Assembly: GCA_913056365.1 (NCBI GenBank) | Contig: CAJXLT010000010.1 | Coordinates: forward strand, 1 to 64,000 | Length of the DNA: 64,000 bases | Reading direction: 5' to 3' | From: an uncultured Paenibacillaceae bacterium | GTDB taxonomy: Bacteria > Bacillota > Bacilli > Paenibacillales > K13 | Shown here: positions 16,162 through 25,296 of the stretch, piece after piece | Numbering within the stretch: the stretch's first letter is position 1 | Layout of the letters: every line of letters starts with the position of its first letter | Notes under the pieces: model-generated | Database searches by the model: none | What the model was told of the DNA's origin: nothing | Seen by the model: only the letters and a program-made list of their open reading frames with translations | Translations under genes and position numbers: made by a program

Positions 16162-18222
16162 CTATAGGATCGGCATAAGTCCTTCCCATTGCACCTGCCA
16201 TGTGCCGTCCTGCGGAAAACCCGGATTCGACTCTTTGGGTCCGTCCTGCCAGCCGCAAGCCATCATCGCGACTGCTGTCAGCAGGCCGCCGTTGCCCGGT
16301 AAGTAGCAGCTTAAGCCTTCCCGCTGATAATTGTGGCCGTTCGGCAAATACGTGTTCTTCGCTGCATCCATCAGCAGAAAGTCCACGGCCAGCTTGCCGT
16401 CACCGAGTCTAGCCGCCGTCATGGCGCACATTGGAAAATCCCAGCCCCATGCCGTATCCCACTGCCATTCGGCTTGCACTTTGTGCAATGTTGCTTTCAT
16501 GATGGACGGGTCGATCCGACTGCCGGGCAGGATGCCCAGAGCGCCAACCATAGAGGGGTGGTCGTGATGAAACGAGCGGAACGTGTCCTGACAGTTCGCA
16601 TGCGCGAGGTAAACACCGTCTGCATGCGGTGGCGGGCTTAGCGCTTGCGCGACGTTAGACCACTTCGGTTCGGCCGGCTTGCCCAGCCGCTCCATCCAGC
16701 GAATCGCAGTTTCCAATCCGTACTTCCAATACTCCAGCTCGTAAGGCGGATTCCAGCTCTCCTCCGGCTTATGGCACTCCTGGGCGGGAATGAGCGGCGG
16801 ACCCAGCACATATGCTCCCTTCTCCTCCACCCACTGCGCATAGGAGGTCATGAAATCAGCTGTTGCTTGGACGATGGAACGCCAGCGACGCAGCGTCTCC
16901 GGCTTCGGGTCCGCCTGATAGATCAGCTCCGCCAACGCAATGGGATGCGGCTGTTGCCAGATCAGCACCGGCGAGATCGGCGATGGGCTCCATTGTCCAT
17001 CCGGTCCGACCTGCTTCGGCCAGCGCGCACCTGCATAGCCTTGCGCAGCCGCGAGCTCCCGGGCGGTCGGAAGGATCGACACGTACCAATCCATGCTCCG
17101 TTCCAACAACTCCTTCCGTCCCCATAGCGGAAAATGCGCACCATGCCACCAGTGCATCTCCAGATGGCATTTGCCATACCAGCTGTTGTACATGAGCCCC
17201 GTTTCCTGCGGCGGAAGTGGTCCGGCGCTGTGCAGCGCAGTCAAAAACTGCGACAGCACCACACGCCGTTCCAGCTCCGGTGCGCGCGGATCTGTACAAG
17301 CGGCAAAGTCAACGGCTCCACCAGCTTGCCAGAACCCCTGCCAATGCGTCTTCGCCGCTGCGAATGTATCCGCTACAGACTGACAATCGCTCAAAGCTTC
17401 ACGCTCTGCAAAGCATACCGCAAATGCCAGTTCGGATTGCCCGCTTTCCGGGACGAGCTGAAACGCATGCGCGGATATCTGTTCCCAGAGCCCGCAGTTC
17501 CAACTGATGCCCACGTCGTACCCGTCATCGTCCATGCTTCGGTGAATGCATGCCTCATGGGCAGATCGCAGTGAACATTTGCTAACATGTCGATGATGCT
17601 GGCTCCAGTCCAGCCCGATACTCTCCTCCCATACGTTCGATGTCACATCCGGAGAGGGAAACCGCACTAGGACCTGCAGTCTTCCCGATGCGACCAGCGG
17701 AGAGCGTACCTGAACCGCAAGCTCATCCCGATGCGGATGGCATGCCGTCACGACCGAAACTGGCTGCCCTTGCAGAACGAATGTGCTGTACAGTGTCCCT
17801 TCCCATAAGTTCAATTCCTGGCTAATCTGTTCAAGCTCGTCCGCGCAAGCCAGTTCGCCATTCTCCATAAGCAACCGAAATCCGATCTGACCCAGCTGCA
17901 ACCGATGCGGATTTTGCCTCATCCAATGGTACGCCTGCACATGCTCTCCCGGATACAGCGGATAACCGACTTCACGCCCATGCGTATGCAGCTTCGTAAG
18001 TTCGATATCCTCTGTGCCGTAGACGCTATGCCCGCCGGTCCAATGCCAGCCCCAATGCGACTGTGTGCCAAGCGGCACCTCGTATGCCTCAGGGAACGTC
18101 TGCAGTCCCGTCACGTCCGCCGTAAATGCAAAATGCCCGTTGCCGACGGACAATGGGGACAACGACTCGACCCGATCCAATCGCGGATGATGCCGTTGGA
18201 TTACGTTCTTGCGCTCGATCAT
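16162..18222 (-). CDS. (alpha/alpha)6-barrel glycosidase, GH65/GH95-like
   Basis: A 686-residue cytoplasmic protein without signal peptide. An N-terminal beta-rich part (about 1-270) precedes a helical barrel with MYNSWYGKCHLEMHWWHGAH, GRKELLERSMDWY, GYAGARWPK and DTAWGWDFPMCAM. Trp/His/Glu-rich stretches of this type occur in clan GH-L and GH-Q enzymes (phosphorylases and alpha-glycosidases). I recognise the fold but not the exact family or substrate. The gene lies between the response regulator and the GH43 gene in an oligosaccharide operon, which suggests a joint role in breaking down a branched or decorated oligosaccharide. Confidence 0.6.
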   Translation of the reverse strand: MIERKNVIQRHHPRLDRVESLSPLSVGNGHFAFTADVTGLQTFPEAYEVPLGTQSHWGWHWTGGHSVYGTEDIELTKLHTHGREVGYPLYPGEHVQAYHWMRQNPHRLQLGQIGFRLLMENGELACADELEQISQELNLWEGTLYSTFVLQGQPVSVVTACHPHRDELAVQVRSPLVASGRLQVLVRFPSPDVTSNVWEESIGLDWSQHHRHVSKCSLRSAHEACIHRSMDDDGYDVGISWNCGLWEQISAHAFQLVPESGQSELAFAVCFAEREALSDCQSVADTFAAAKTHWQGFWQAGGAVDFAACTDPRAPELERRVVLSQFLTALHSAGPLPPQETGLMYNSWYGKCHLEMHWWHGAHFPLWGRKELLERSMDWYVSILPTARELAAAQGYAGARWPKQVGPDGQWSPSPISPVLIWQQPHPIALAELIYQADPKPETLRRWRSIVQATADFMTSYAQWVEEKGAYVLGPPLIPAQECHKPEESWNPPYELEYWKYGLETAIRWMERLGKPAEPKWSNVAQALSPPPHADGVYLAHANCQDTFRSFHHDHPSMVGALGILPGSRIDPSIMKATLHKVQAEWQWDTAWGWDFPMCAMTAARLGDGKLAVDFLLMDAAKNTYLPNGHNYQREGLSCYLPGNGGLLTAVAMMACGWQDGPKESNPGFPQDGTWQVQWEGLMPIL

Positions 18223-18268
18223 ACTTTCGAAGCACCTGCTTTCTCCGGCCTAATCCCAGTCTGCCGGG

Positions 18269-19885
18269 CTACTTGTAATATTCAGACGGACTGACACCCG
18301 TGATCGACTTGAATACTTGGCTGAAATACGTCGGATTTTGATAGCCGACCATCTCACTGACTTCGTAGACCATGTAATGGCCTTCTCTCAATTTTTCTTT
18401 GGCCAGCTCGATCCGGTATTTATTGAGATAGGTGACGAATGTCTCCCCCGTGACGCGCTTGAATAGCTGCGACAAATAGTTGCGATTCACATACAGCGAT
18501 TCCGCAATGTCCGCCAACGTAATTTCCTTATCATAATTGTTCGCCACGCGGTCTTTTACCGCCTGAATCAGCTTGTTGCTCGTCTTGCCGGACACTTCCT
18601 TCCTCGTTCGCGCGATCCATTCCTCGAACTTCTTCATCATCCAGCAACGCAGCTCGCCCGTAGACACGATTGCATAGATGTCCTGAACAAGTCCTGCCAT
18701 TGCAGTCTGGTCCTCCTGCGGATCAAAGTGCTGCAGCTCCATCATGACAGCGCCGATCACGCTGACGCATACGTTCTGCGTCATGGGCAGCGGCATCCGC
18801 TGCTGAACGAATACTTCCTGCTCGAAGGCAATCCACAGCGCTTCCAATTGATCGGGGTCCCGACGTTCCACTGCATGCTGCAAATCCTTCAATAGTTCCA
18901 GCGGATAACTGAGCGCGGGTTGCCGCTCTTGACCGTACACCTCATCGAACGTATAGACTTTGTTGATTTCCTCGTATTCTGCTGCCTCGAGCGCGCGCTG
19001 ACTTTCCAAGAAGGAATCCATCATTCCATGAACACCGGTCTTGACTCCGCCAATTCCGGCGGTCAGCGATACTCTCATATAGAGCAAGATGTGCTGTACA
19101 GCCTCCTCAGCTACGGCTCGACTAACCTGCTGCAGGTGCATAGACGACTGATTCGCCATGAATACAAGCGCAAAGATCGAATCGGAATATTCGACCACAT
19201 GCATCGACGATTCCCTGGACGGATTCCGGCGCTCAATAATTTCTTGCAAAATATTGGCGGCACCAAACTTCATCAACTGCCATTCCCGCTCCTTCGACTT
19301 GGTCAAGTATGGTGGACGAAGGATAGACAAGCTGGCGACGACGAGTTCGGCATCCGCGGACAATTGCAGCAGCTCCAGCTTTTCCCGTGGAATATCTGAA
19401 GGACTGTACCGGGTTGTCAGCAGTTCGCGCAAGAAAGCGTCCTTCGTGTAGGTCAGATATTCCTTCATCTGCTCATTGTATTGCTCCAGCAGCTTTTGCT
19501 GCTTCTGCTGAACCTCGATTTCCTGTACGATGTCCAGCAGAACCGATTCGATCTCCTTCACGGTGGAAGGCTTATAGAAAAAATGCTGGACCCCCAGACG
19601 CATCGCGCGCCGGGCATTCTCAAAGTCGTCGTATCCGCTGTGAATAATCATATAAATCGACGGATAGGTCAACCTTACCCGCTCGATCAGCTCCAATCCA
19701 TCCATCTTGGGCATATAAATATCCGTAATCATCATGTCAGGGGGATTTGCTTCGATCTTGCTCCATGCTTCTTCGCCATTCGCCGCAGTATCCTGGACAT
19801 GTATGCCGAACTTGGCCCAGTCGATATGGTCCAATAGGCCCCGGATGACCTTCACCTCATCGTCCACAATCAGCAATGATTTCAT
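18269..19885 (-). CDS. YesN-type response regulator of the oligosaccharide operon
   Basis: A 538-residue regulator: receiver domain with MKSLLIVDDE, Asp55 in MMITDIYMPKMDG and FYKP lysine; middle region; C-terminal AraC-type DNA-binding domain (about 435-535) ending with FSQVFKSITGVSPSEYY. It starts 12 bases after the kinase stop with AGGGGGG upstream. The gene is inside the operon it probably controls: transporter genes upstream and glycosidases downstream. Paralogous to the regulator at 10991-12565 but the two differ clearly in the middle region. Confidence 0.85.
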   Translation of the reverse strand: MKSLLIVDDEVKVIRGLLDHIDWAKFGIHVQDTAANGEEAWSKIEANPPDMMITDIYMPKMDGLELIERVRLTYPSIYMIIHSGYDDFENARRAMRLGVQHFFYKPSTVKEIESVLLDIVQEIEVQQKQQKLLEQYNEQMKEYLTYTKDAFLRELLTTRYSPSDIPREKLELLQLSADAELVVASLSILRPPYLTKSKEREWQLMKFGAANILQEIIERRNPSRESSMHVVEYSDSIFALVFMANQSSMHLQQVSRAVAEEAVQHILLYMRVSLTAGIGGVKTGVHGMMDSFLESQRALEAAEYEEINKVYTFDEVYGQERQPALSYPLELLKDLQHAVERRDPDQLEALWIAFEQEVFVQQRMPLPMTQNVCVSVIGAVMMELQHFDPQEDQTAMAGLVQDIYAIVSTGELRCWMMKKFEEWIARTRKEVSGKTSNKLIQAVKDRVANNYDKEITLADIAESLYVNRNYLSQLFKRVTGETFVTYLNKYRIELAKEKLREGHYMVYEVSEMVGYQNPTYFSQVFKSITGVSPSEYYK

Positions 19886-19897
19886 GCTGTCACCCCC

Positions 19898-21715
19898 CTA
19901 TCCACCTTCAAACCATTCCTGTTCGCGTTCCATCCATGCCTGCAACTCCGCCTCATTGCGGATTACGGGCAGAAGCATGCGAACAGCCACACCGCCTTCC
20001 GGTCGATTGAACAGCTCAATACCAAAGTCATGACCGCAGTACATATGAATCCTTTCTTTTACGTTACGAATGCCTATACCGTGTGCCGAGTCTGGATGCC
20101 ATCCTTCCGGCAGCCCCGTACCGTTGTCTTCGATCCGCAGCTCCACATATTCGCGGTGCTGCTCTTCCACGATCTCCGCGCGCACCCGAATACAAATGTG
20201 GTCGTCAAATTCGTCCGGATAGCCGTGTCGCATGCTGTTCTCGATGAATGGCTGCAGGACAACCTTCGGGACGTAGCATTTCTTCATGCTTGCGGACACT
20301 TTCACATCATACCGGATTTGCCGATCCATCCGGATTTGCTGAATCTCCACATAAGCTTTGGCGTGCTCCAGCTCATGCCACAACGTGATGAATGTCTTGC
20401 CGCCGCTCAAGCCGATGCGAAACATTTTGCTCAGCTGATTCACCATGTGGCTGATGTCTTCCGCTTGGTGATCCATTGCTTTCCAATGAATGACATCCAA
20501 TGTATTGTACAAGAAATGTGGCGTGATCTGGTTTTGCAGCGTACGCAGCTCTGCGTCCCGCCTCGCGCGGTTCTCTGCCTTGATCTGCTTTAATGAGTGA
20601 TCAAGCTCTGTAATCATATGGTTGAAATTGTTCGCCAATACATCGTATTCCTCAATGTAATGCCCTTGTAGACGCACATCGAATCGCCCGCGCTCGACCG
20701 ATCGCATCCCTTGAATAATCTTCAGAATCGGTACGATGATGCGCTTGCCGACCCAATACGCCAGCGGCACGGAGAGAAGCAGGCCACATAGTCCCAGCAG
20801 CACCACTAGTAAACCAAGCTCTTTCGTCTGAGCGTACAGGGGATCGATCGGGATCAGCTGGACCAATCGCCACCGCTCATAGTTCGGCTCCGAAATCAGC
20901 AGCAAATACAACTCATTCCCATGCTTCAGCACTTGATGGTGGTCGGAAAGCCGATCGAATGAATCCTTTAACGTCATATAAGAACCTGAAGGCGCCGGAT
21001 GGATCATGCTATCGATGACGACAGACGCATGCGACGGTCCTTTATGAGAGACGATGCGCCCGCCGGAATCGAGCACAATCATGGGATCCTTCTTGGGATC
21101 GAACATATCGTCGTCAGTTAGGTAGGAGAAAAATGTGTTATCGAGCACATTTACCTTTACGTACCCGACTGTATTGCCGCGATGATTAATGAGCCGGTTC
21201 ACATAGCTGATAAATGTCAAATTGCCGTGACGTGACTGATGCTTCGGAATCCAGCCGCTGTCCATGTTCTCGAATAGGCTGTACCATGCCTCATCCTTGA
21301 GCTCTTCTAGCGGATAGATCACTTGGTCGCTAATGCGGGGATACGCATCATATCGACTCGTAAACATCTCAATGGAATGGATCGAAGTCTTGAGGCTGGC
21401 CACGCCGTTCAACAAGTCCTCCAGCGCCCGTTGCTCTTCAATGGCCCGATAGTCACTGGCCACCGGCTCGGAGAACGTTTCGATCACTGTCTTATTGGCG
21501 GCGATATAGGCAGCCGCTTCTTTGATACCGGAATTCAGATTGGATACTTTCCTCGTATTCTCATTCAGCAGGGCTAACCGGGCTTCAGAGATTTCCTGCG
21601 ACGTAAAATCGAAGAAGATCGTGTAGGACAACAGGCTAATACCTATAATAAACAGCGCAAATACGGTTACGAAACTTGCGACGATGATCGTTGTGAGCTT
21701 GTATTTTTTGTTCAT
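19898..21715 (-). CDS. YesM-type sensor histidine kinase
   Basis: A 605-residue membrane kinase. First transmembrane segment at about 8-30, a large extracytoplasmic dCache-like sensor (about 35-290) with FTSRYDAYPRISDQVI and LDSGGRIVSH, second transmembrane segment at about 297-320, HAMP, His_kinase with NQITPHFLYNTLDVIH (His near 400) and an ATPase domain with DNGTGL and GIGIRNV. The large outer domain suggests direct ligand sensing, unlike the neighbouring xylose kinase. MNKKYKLTT is chosen as start; a TTG three codons earlier is possible. It lies between the permease genes and its regulator. Confidence 0.85.
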   Translation of the reverse strand: MNKKYKLTTIIVASFVTVFALFIIGISLLSYTIFFDFTSQEISEARLALLNENTRKVSNLNSGIKEAAAYIAANKTVIETFSEPVASDYRAIEEQRALEDLLNGVASLKTSIHSIEMFTSRYDAYPRISDQVIYPLEELKDEAWYSLFENMDSGWIPKHQSRHGNLTFISYVNRLINHRGNTVGYVKVNVLDNTFFSYLTDDDMFDPKKDPMIVLDSGGRIVSHKGPSHASVVIDSMIHPAPSGSYMTLKDSFDRLSDHHQVLKHGNELYLLLISEPNYERWRLVQLIPIDPLYAQTKELGLLVVLLGLCGLLLSVPLAYWVGKRIIVPILKIIQGMRSVERGRFDVRLQGHYIEEYDVLANNFNHMITELDHSLKQIKAENRARRDAELRTLQNQITPHFLYNTLDVIHWKAMDHQAEDISHMVNQLSKMFRIGLSGGKTFITLWHELEHAKAYVEIQQIRMDRQIRYDVKVSASMKKCYVPKVVLQPFIENSMRHGYPDEFDDHICIRVRAEIVEEQHREYVELRIEDNGTGLPEGWHPDSAHGIGIRNVKERIHMYCGHDFGIELFNRPEGGVAVRMLLPVIRNEAELQAWMEREQEWFEGG

Positions 21716-21752
21716 CAGTCCCAACTTCCCCGCCTGTGAATTTGTTTGCCCT

Positions 21753-22598
21753 TTATCCTTTCAACCCTGTCGTCGTAATCCCTTCTACAATATACTTCTG
21801 GAAGATAAAGAAGATCGTTGCGGTCGGCATGAGCGACAGGATCGACATCGCGAACACTGCTCCCCAGGACGAATCGCCCTGCGAATCGAGGAACAGGCGC
21901 AAGCCGAGCGGTACCGTAAAGTTTTGCACCGTGTTTAAGTACAGCACTTGGCTGAAGAAGTCATCCCAAGTCCAGATGAACGTGAAGATGGACGTCGTGA
22001 TTAACGCCGGAACCGCCAGCGGCAAAATAATTTTCATATAGATCTTAATCGGTCCGCAGCCGTCAATTGTCGCGCTCTCGTCCAAATCACGGGGAATCCC
22101 CCGGAAAAATTGCACCATCAGGAAAATAAAAAATGCATCCGTCGCGAATATCTTCGGTACAATCAAGGGCAGCTTCGTATCGATCCAGCCCAGCGAATGG
22201 AAGATCGAGTATTGCGGAACCAAGGTGACATGCGCCGGCAGCATGATCGTCATCAGCATACAAGCGAACCACAGCTTCTTCAATGGAAACTTCATGCGAG
22301 CGAACGCATAGGCTGCCATGGAACAAGTAACCAAATTGGCGATGACACAGACGGCGCTGATCATAAAGGAGTTTTTGAAAAACAGGCCGAACGTCGTGTC
22401 TCTAACCACATGCCAGCCTTTGAAGTAGTTTTCCAGCGTAACCTCCCTTGGCCATAATCCCGGCTCCGAGAAGATCAATCGCTCCGGCTTGAAAGAACTG
22501 AACACCATCCACAAAACCGGGTACAGCATGAAGATGCCTACGCCTATGATGAAAATATGCACAAGCATCTTCTGCCATTTCATTGACATACCCATCAC
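21753..22598 (-). CDS. Carbohydrate ABC transporter permease, MalG type
   Basis: A 281-residue inner-membrane permease with six predicted helices and the EAA loop (DLDESATIDGCGPIKIYMKI at about 186-205), through which it contacts the ATPase. The ending KYIVEGITTTGLKG is the usual C-terminus of CUT1 MalG-type permeases. GTG or the next ATG overlaps the MalF-type stop, so the two are coupled. No ATPase gene is in the operon; as in many Paenibacillus CUT1 systems a shared MsmX-type ATPase elsewhere would be required. Confidence 0.88.
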   Translation of the reverse strand: MMGMSMKWQKMLVHIFIIGVGIFMLYPVLWMVFSSFKPERLIFSEPGLWPREVTLENYFKGWHVVRDTTFGLFFKNSFMISAVCVIANLVTCSMAAYAFARMKFPLKKLWFACMLMTIMLPAHVTLVPQYSIFHSLGWIDTKLPLIVPKIFATDAFFIFLMVQFFRGIPRDLDESATIDGCGPIKIYMKIILPLAVPALITTSIFTFIWTWDDFFSQVLYLNTVQNFTVPLGLRLFLDSQGDSSWGAVFAMSILSLMPTATIFFIFQKYIVEGITTTGLKG

Positions 22599-23509
22599 AG
22601 CTTCCCTCCATCTTCATAGTGTACCCAGTATCTGGACGTTAAGAACAAGACCGCTGTCATCGCGCCGAGACCTAGTACCAATAACCAGGCCATGGCCGAT
22701 GCATAGCCCATTTCAAAATACGAGAATCCACGTTGATACAAATACAGGGTGTAAAATAGCGTCGAATTGATCGGTCCGCCGGTTCCTTCGCTCACGATGT
22801 AGGAGGACGTAAAGGACTGCATCGTCTTAATCAGCTCAATGACCAAGTTAAAAAAGATGACCGGGGTTAACAGCGGCAGCGATATCATGCGCAACTGCCT
22901 GAACTTCCCGGCTCCGTCTACTGCAGCCGCTTCATAAAGCTCCTGCGGGATTTGCTTCAAACCAGCAAGGAAAATGACCATAGATGCACCGAACTGCCAA
23001 GTTGCCAAAATGATTAGGGTATACAGCGCATAATCCGGATGCGTGACCCATCCGCGACCTTCCACACCGAAAAAAGACAAAAAATCGTTCACGATCCCGT
23101 TCATGCCAAACAAGTTTTTCCACAACAGCGCAATAGCTACGCTGCCACCCAGCAATGAAGGGATGTAATACACTGTCCGATAAATGCCCAAGCCCCGCAG
23201 TCCCCGGTTCAACAGCAGCGCGACAAGCAGCGCGGCAATGAGCTGGGTCGGCACAGATATGAACACATACGTGAGCGTCACCTGCACGGCATCACGAAAG
23301 TTGCTATCCTGAAGCAATCCCTCATAATTGCTCCATCCCGTCCACTGGGGCGGCTGCAGCAGGTTATATTGGGTAAAGGACAAGTACAGCGAACTGATCA
23401 TTGGACCTAACACCAATCCGAAAAACCCAATCAACCATGGAAGCAAAAAAAGATAAGCGATCCACGCGTGGTTTCCAGCTGCACGATTTCTCCGTTTGGC
23501 CATCTGCAT
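22595..23509 (-). CDS. Carbohydrate ABC transporter permease, MalF type
   Basis: A 304-residue permease with six predicted helices (first at about 14-36). The EAA motif is LYEAAAVDGAGKFRQLRMIS at about 196-215. WIAYLFLLPWLIGFFGLVLGPM and LSFTQYNLL are typical of UgpA/MalF-type CUT1 permeases. It pairs with the MalG-type gene, with which it overlaps, and follows the binding-protein gene after a hairpin. Confidence 0.88.
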   Translation of the reverse strand: MQMAKRRNRAAGNHAWIAYLFLLPWLIGFFGLVLGPMISSLYLSFTQYNLLQPPQWTGWSNYEGLLQDSNFRDAVQVTLTYVFISVPTQLIAALLVALLLNRGLRGLGIYRTVYYIPSLLGGSVAIALLWKNLFGMNGIVNDFLSFFGVEGRGWVTHPDYALYTLIILATWQFGASMVIFLAGLKQIPQELYEAAAVDGAGKFRQLRMISLPLLTPVIFFNLVIELIKTMQSFTSSYIVSEGTGGPINSTLFYTLYLYQRGFSYFEMGYASAMAWLLVLGLGAMTAVLFLTSRYWVHYEDGGKL

Positions 23510-23527
23510 GCACTCCCACCTTCATGA

Positions 23528-23561
23528 ATAGAGAAGATCGGCGGTTAGACCGATCCTCTCT
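23528..23561 (-). promoter_or_regulatory. Hairpin between binding protein and permease genes
   Basis: AGAGAGGATCGG pairs with CCGATCTTCTCT around an eight-base loop in the 69-base gap. There is no U-tract, so a role in mRNA stability of the binding-protein message is more likely than termination. Confidence 0.5.
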
Positions 23562-23578
23562 CGTGTCTGTTTATGTCG

Positions 23579-24922
23579 TTACTGTTCGTACTTTTCCATC
23601 ACTTTTTGAACTTCTGTCCAGTATTCGTTCGTTGCATCCTCCACGGACGCTTCGCCGAATGCGATCTTTTCCGCAGCTCGCTTGAACAGCGCTTGTGTCT
23701 CGTTGTAGCCCGGAAGGTTCGGCACATAGGGGGCATCGGACGTTTGGCTCACGGTCTGGATGTAGGAGAAGATCACCTCGTCGATTTCGCTCGCGTTGCT
23801 GATCAGATTCTCGCGAACTTCAGAGTTGACTGGAGCTCCACGGTCATTGCCCAACACGGCCGTCGCATCCAAGTCGTTCGTGAAGAAGGCGAGGAACTTG
23901 GCAACCTCTTCCGGATGCTCGGTTTCCGCGTATCCAGACAAGAATTGGCTCGGACGCAGGGATGCACCGTTCTCACCTGTATCGCTATTATTCGGAGGCA
24001 AATATAAGGCGAATTGGTCTTCCGTTGCATTGCTGTATGCCCCGTACTGATTGCTGGCGATCAATTGCATCGCCACATCGCCTTTGACGATCAAGGACTG
24101 CTCTGGTGTTTGCGTGGCGGCCGCCTGAATTTCCGGAATAACCGCAGCGCCACTGTTTCGGAATCCATCCCACATTTGGAACCAATCTTTCACATCCTGA
24201 TCATTGAAGCCGAGCTTGCCGTTCTCATGCACAACCTTTCCTCTCTGTGCGAGGAAGATGCCGAAGCCATCCTCTTCGAAATCTGCGGTGCCGTACATGC
24301 CTTCCACATTCTCTGTGATTTGGATCGCGGCTTGCTCGAACTCTTCCCACGTCCATTCCGGAGAAGGCAACGGTACGCCGGCTTGCTCGAATGCAGTCTT
24401 GTTCACAAGGACGCCCCACCCATTGCTGCCCAGTGTAACGCCGTATAGCTTGCCATCCATCGTGGCAGCGTCGATCATGCTTTGGTCATGCTTGCTGAGG
24501 TCTAGTGCGCCGCCCACGTACTCATCTAGCGGAAGTACAACGCCTCTGGCTACAAAATCATTCAGGTTGCCGCCGTATTGAATGATATCCGGTGCATTGC
24601 CTGCCGCAAATTGCGTCGTCAGCTTGTCGAAGTAGCCGTCGAAGCCGGAGTATTCTGCTACGATTTTGACATTCGGGTTTTTCGCTTCATACATTTCAAT
24701 GACTTCCAGTGTGCGGTCGTGACGTTCTTGCCCACCCCACCATGTCATGCGAAGCTCAATCTGCTCATCGGTCGTAGACGATTCCGACGGCGTTCCGCCT
24801 TGATTAGACGAATTGGAAGCGTTTGGCGTATTTTCGGATGTGCCGTTATTCGAAGACGAGCACGCTGCCAAGACGACCACCAACAGCAGAACACACACAT
24901 GGACAAACCATTTTTTCTTCAA
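23579..24922 (-). CDS. Sugar-binding lipoprotein of a CUT1 ABC transporter
   Basis: A 447-residue extracellular solute-binding protein of family 1. The signal peptide (MKKKWFVHVCVLLLVVVLAA) ends with a lipobox Cys near 21, followed by a Ser/Asn/Thr-rich linker. ELRMTWWGGQERHDRTLEVI starts the mature fold. The TTG at 24922 is chosen: AAGGGGG lies eight bases upstream, and it gives a normal signal; an ATG six codons earlier overlaps that ribosome site. First gene of the operon, preceded by a perfect cre site. The sugar is unknown; the GH43 partner suggests a pentose oligosaccharide. Confidence 0.88.
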   Translation of the reverse strand: MKKKWFVHVCVLLLVVVLAACSSSNNGTSENTPNASNSSNQGGTPSESSTTDEQIELRMTWWGGQERHDRTLEVIEMYEAKNPNVKIVAEYSGFDGYFDKLTTQFAAGNAPDIIQYGGNLNDFVARGVVLPLDEYVGGALDLSKHDQSMIDAATMDGKLYGVTLGSNGWGVLVNKTAFEQAGVPLPSPEWTWEEFEQAAIQITENVEGMYGTADFEEDGFGIFLAQRGKVVHENGKLGFNDQDVKDWFQMWDGFRNSGAAVIPEIQAAATQTPEQSLIVKGDVAMQLIASNQYGAYSNATEDQFALYLPPNNSDTGENGASLRPSQFLSGYAETEHPEEVAKFLAFFTNDLDATAVLGNDRGAPVNSEVRENLISNASEIDEVIFSYIQTVSQTSDAPYVPNLPGYNETQALFKRAAEKIAFGEASVEDATNEYWTEVQKVMEKYEQ

Positions 24923-24989
24923 GATTGCAACCCCCTTCATCGGTATGTCCCTACTGTAACACGATCTATTTTCGATCGGAATGAAGAAA

Positions 24990-25004
24990 AGTAAGCGTTT
25001 GCAT
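24990..25004 (-). promoter_or_regulatory. cre site (CcpA operator) of the oligosaccharide operon
   Basis: ATGCAAACGCTTACT on the minus strand matches WTGNAANCGNWNNCW at every position. It lies 68 bases before the TTG start. A possible promoter just upstream (TTGGAG, 17 nt, TAAGAT) would put the site at the start of transcription, suited to repression. The remainder of the divergent gap 25005-25296 shows no other clear element. Confidence 0.7.
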
Positions 25005-25296
25005 AAGAAATCTTAGGTTGACATACTTACAGCTCCAAGACCTCCCAGTCAAGATATAAATCCCACTCTTAATCTAGCATTGCTTTTCCAGCAGAGTACT
25101 ATTATCATAGATTTTGGAATTGCTAGTATCACTTCGATTAGGACTATGTTCATTGTACAGTTTTGCTAGTTCCTTACCGATATGTGGTTAGGTCAATGCT
25201 TATGCAAAAAGAGAGGATGATGAGATACATAGAGGTGCACGTTGTAGTCTGTTTTTTTGAAATTTCAAGAATAGTCCGGGAGAGTGATAGGTTGCT

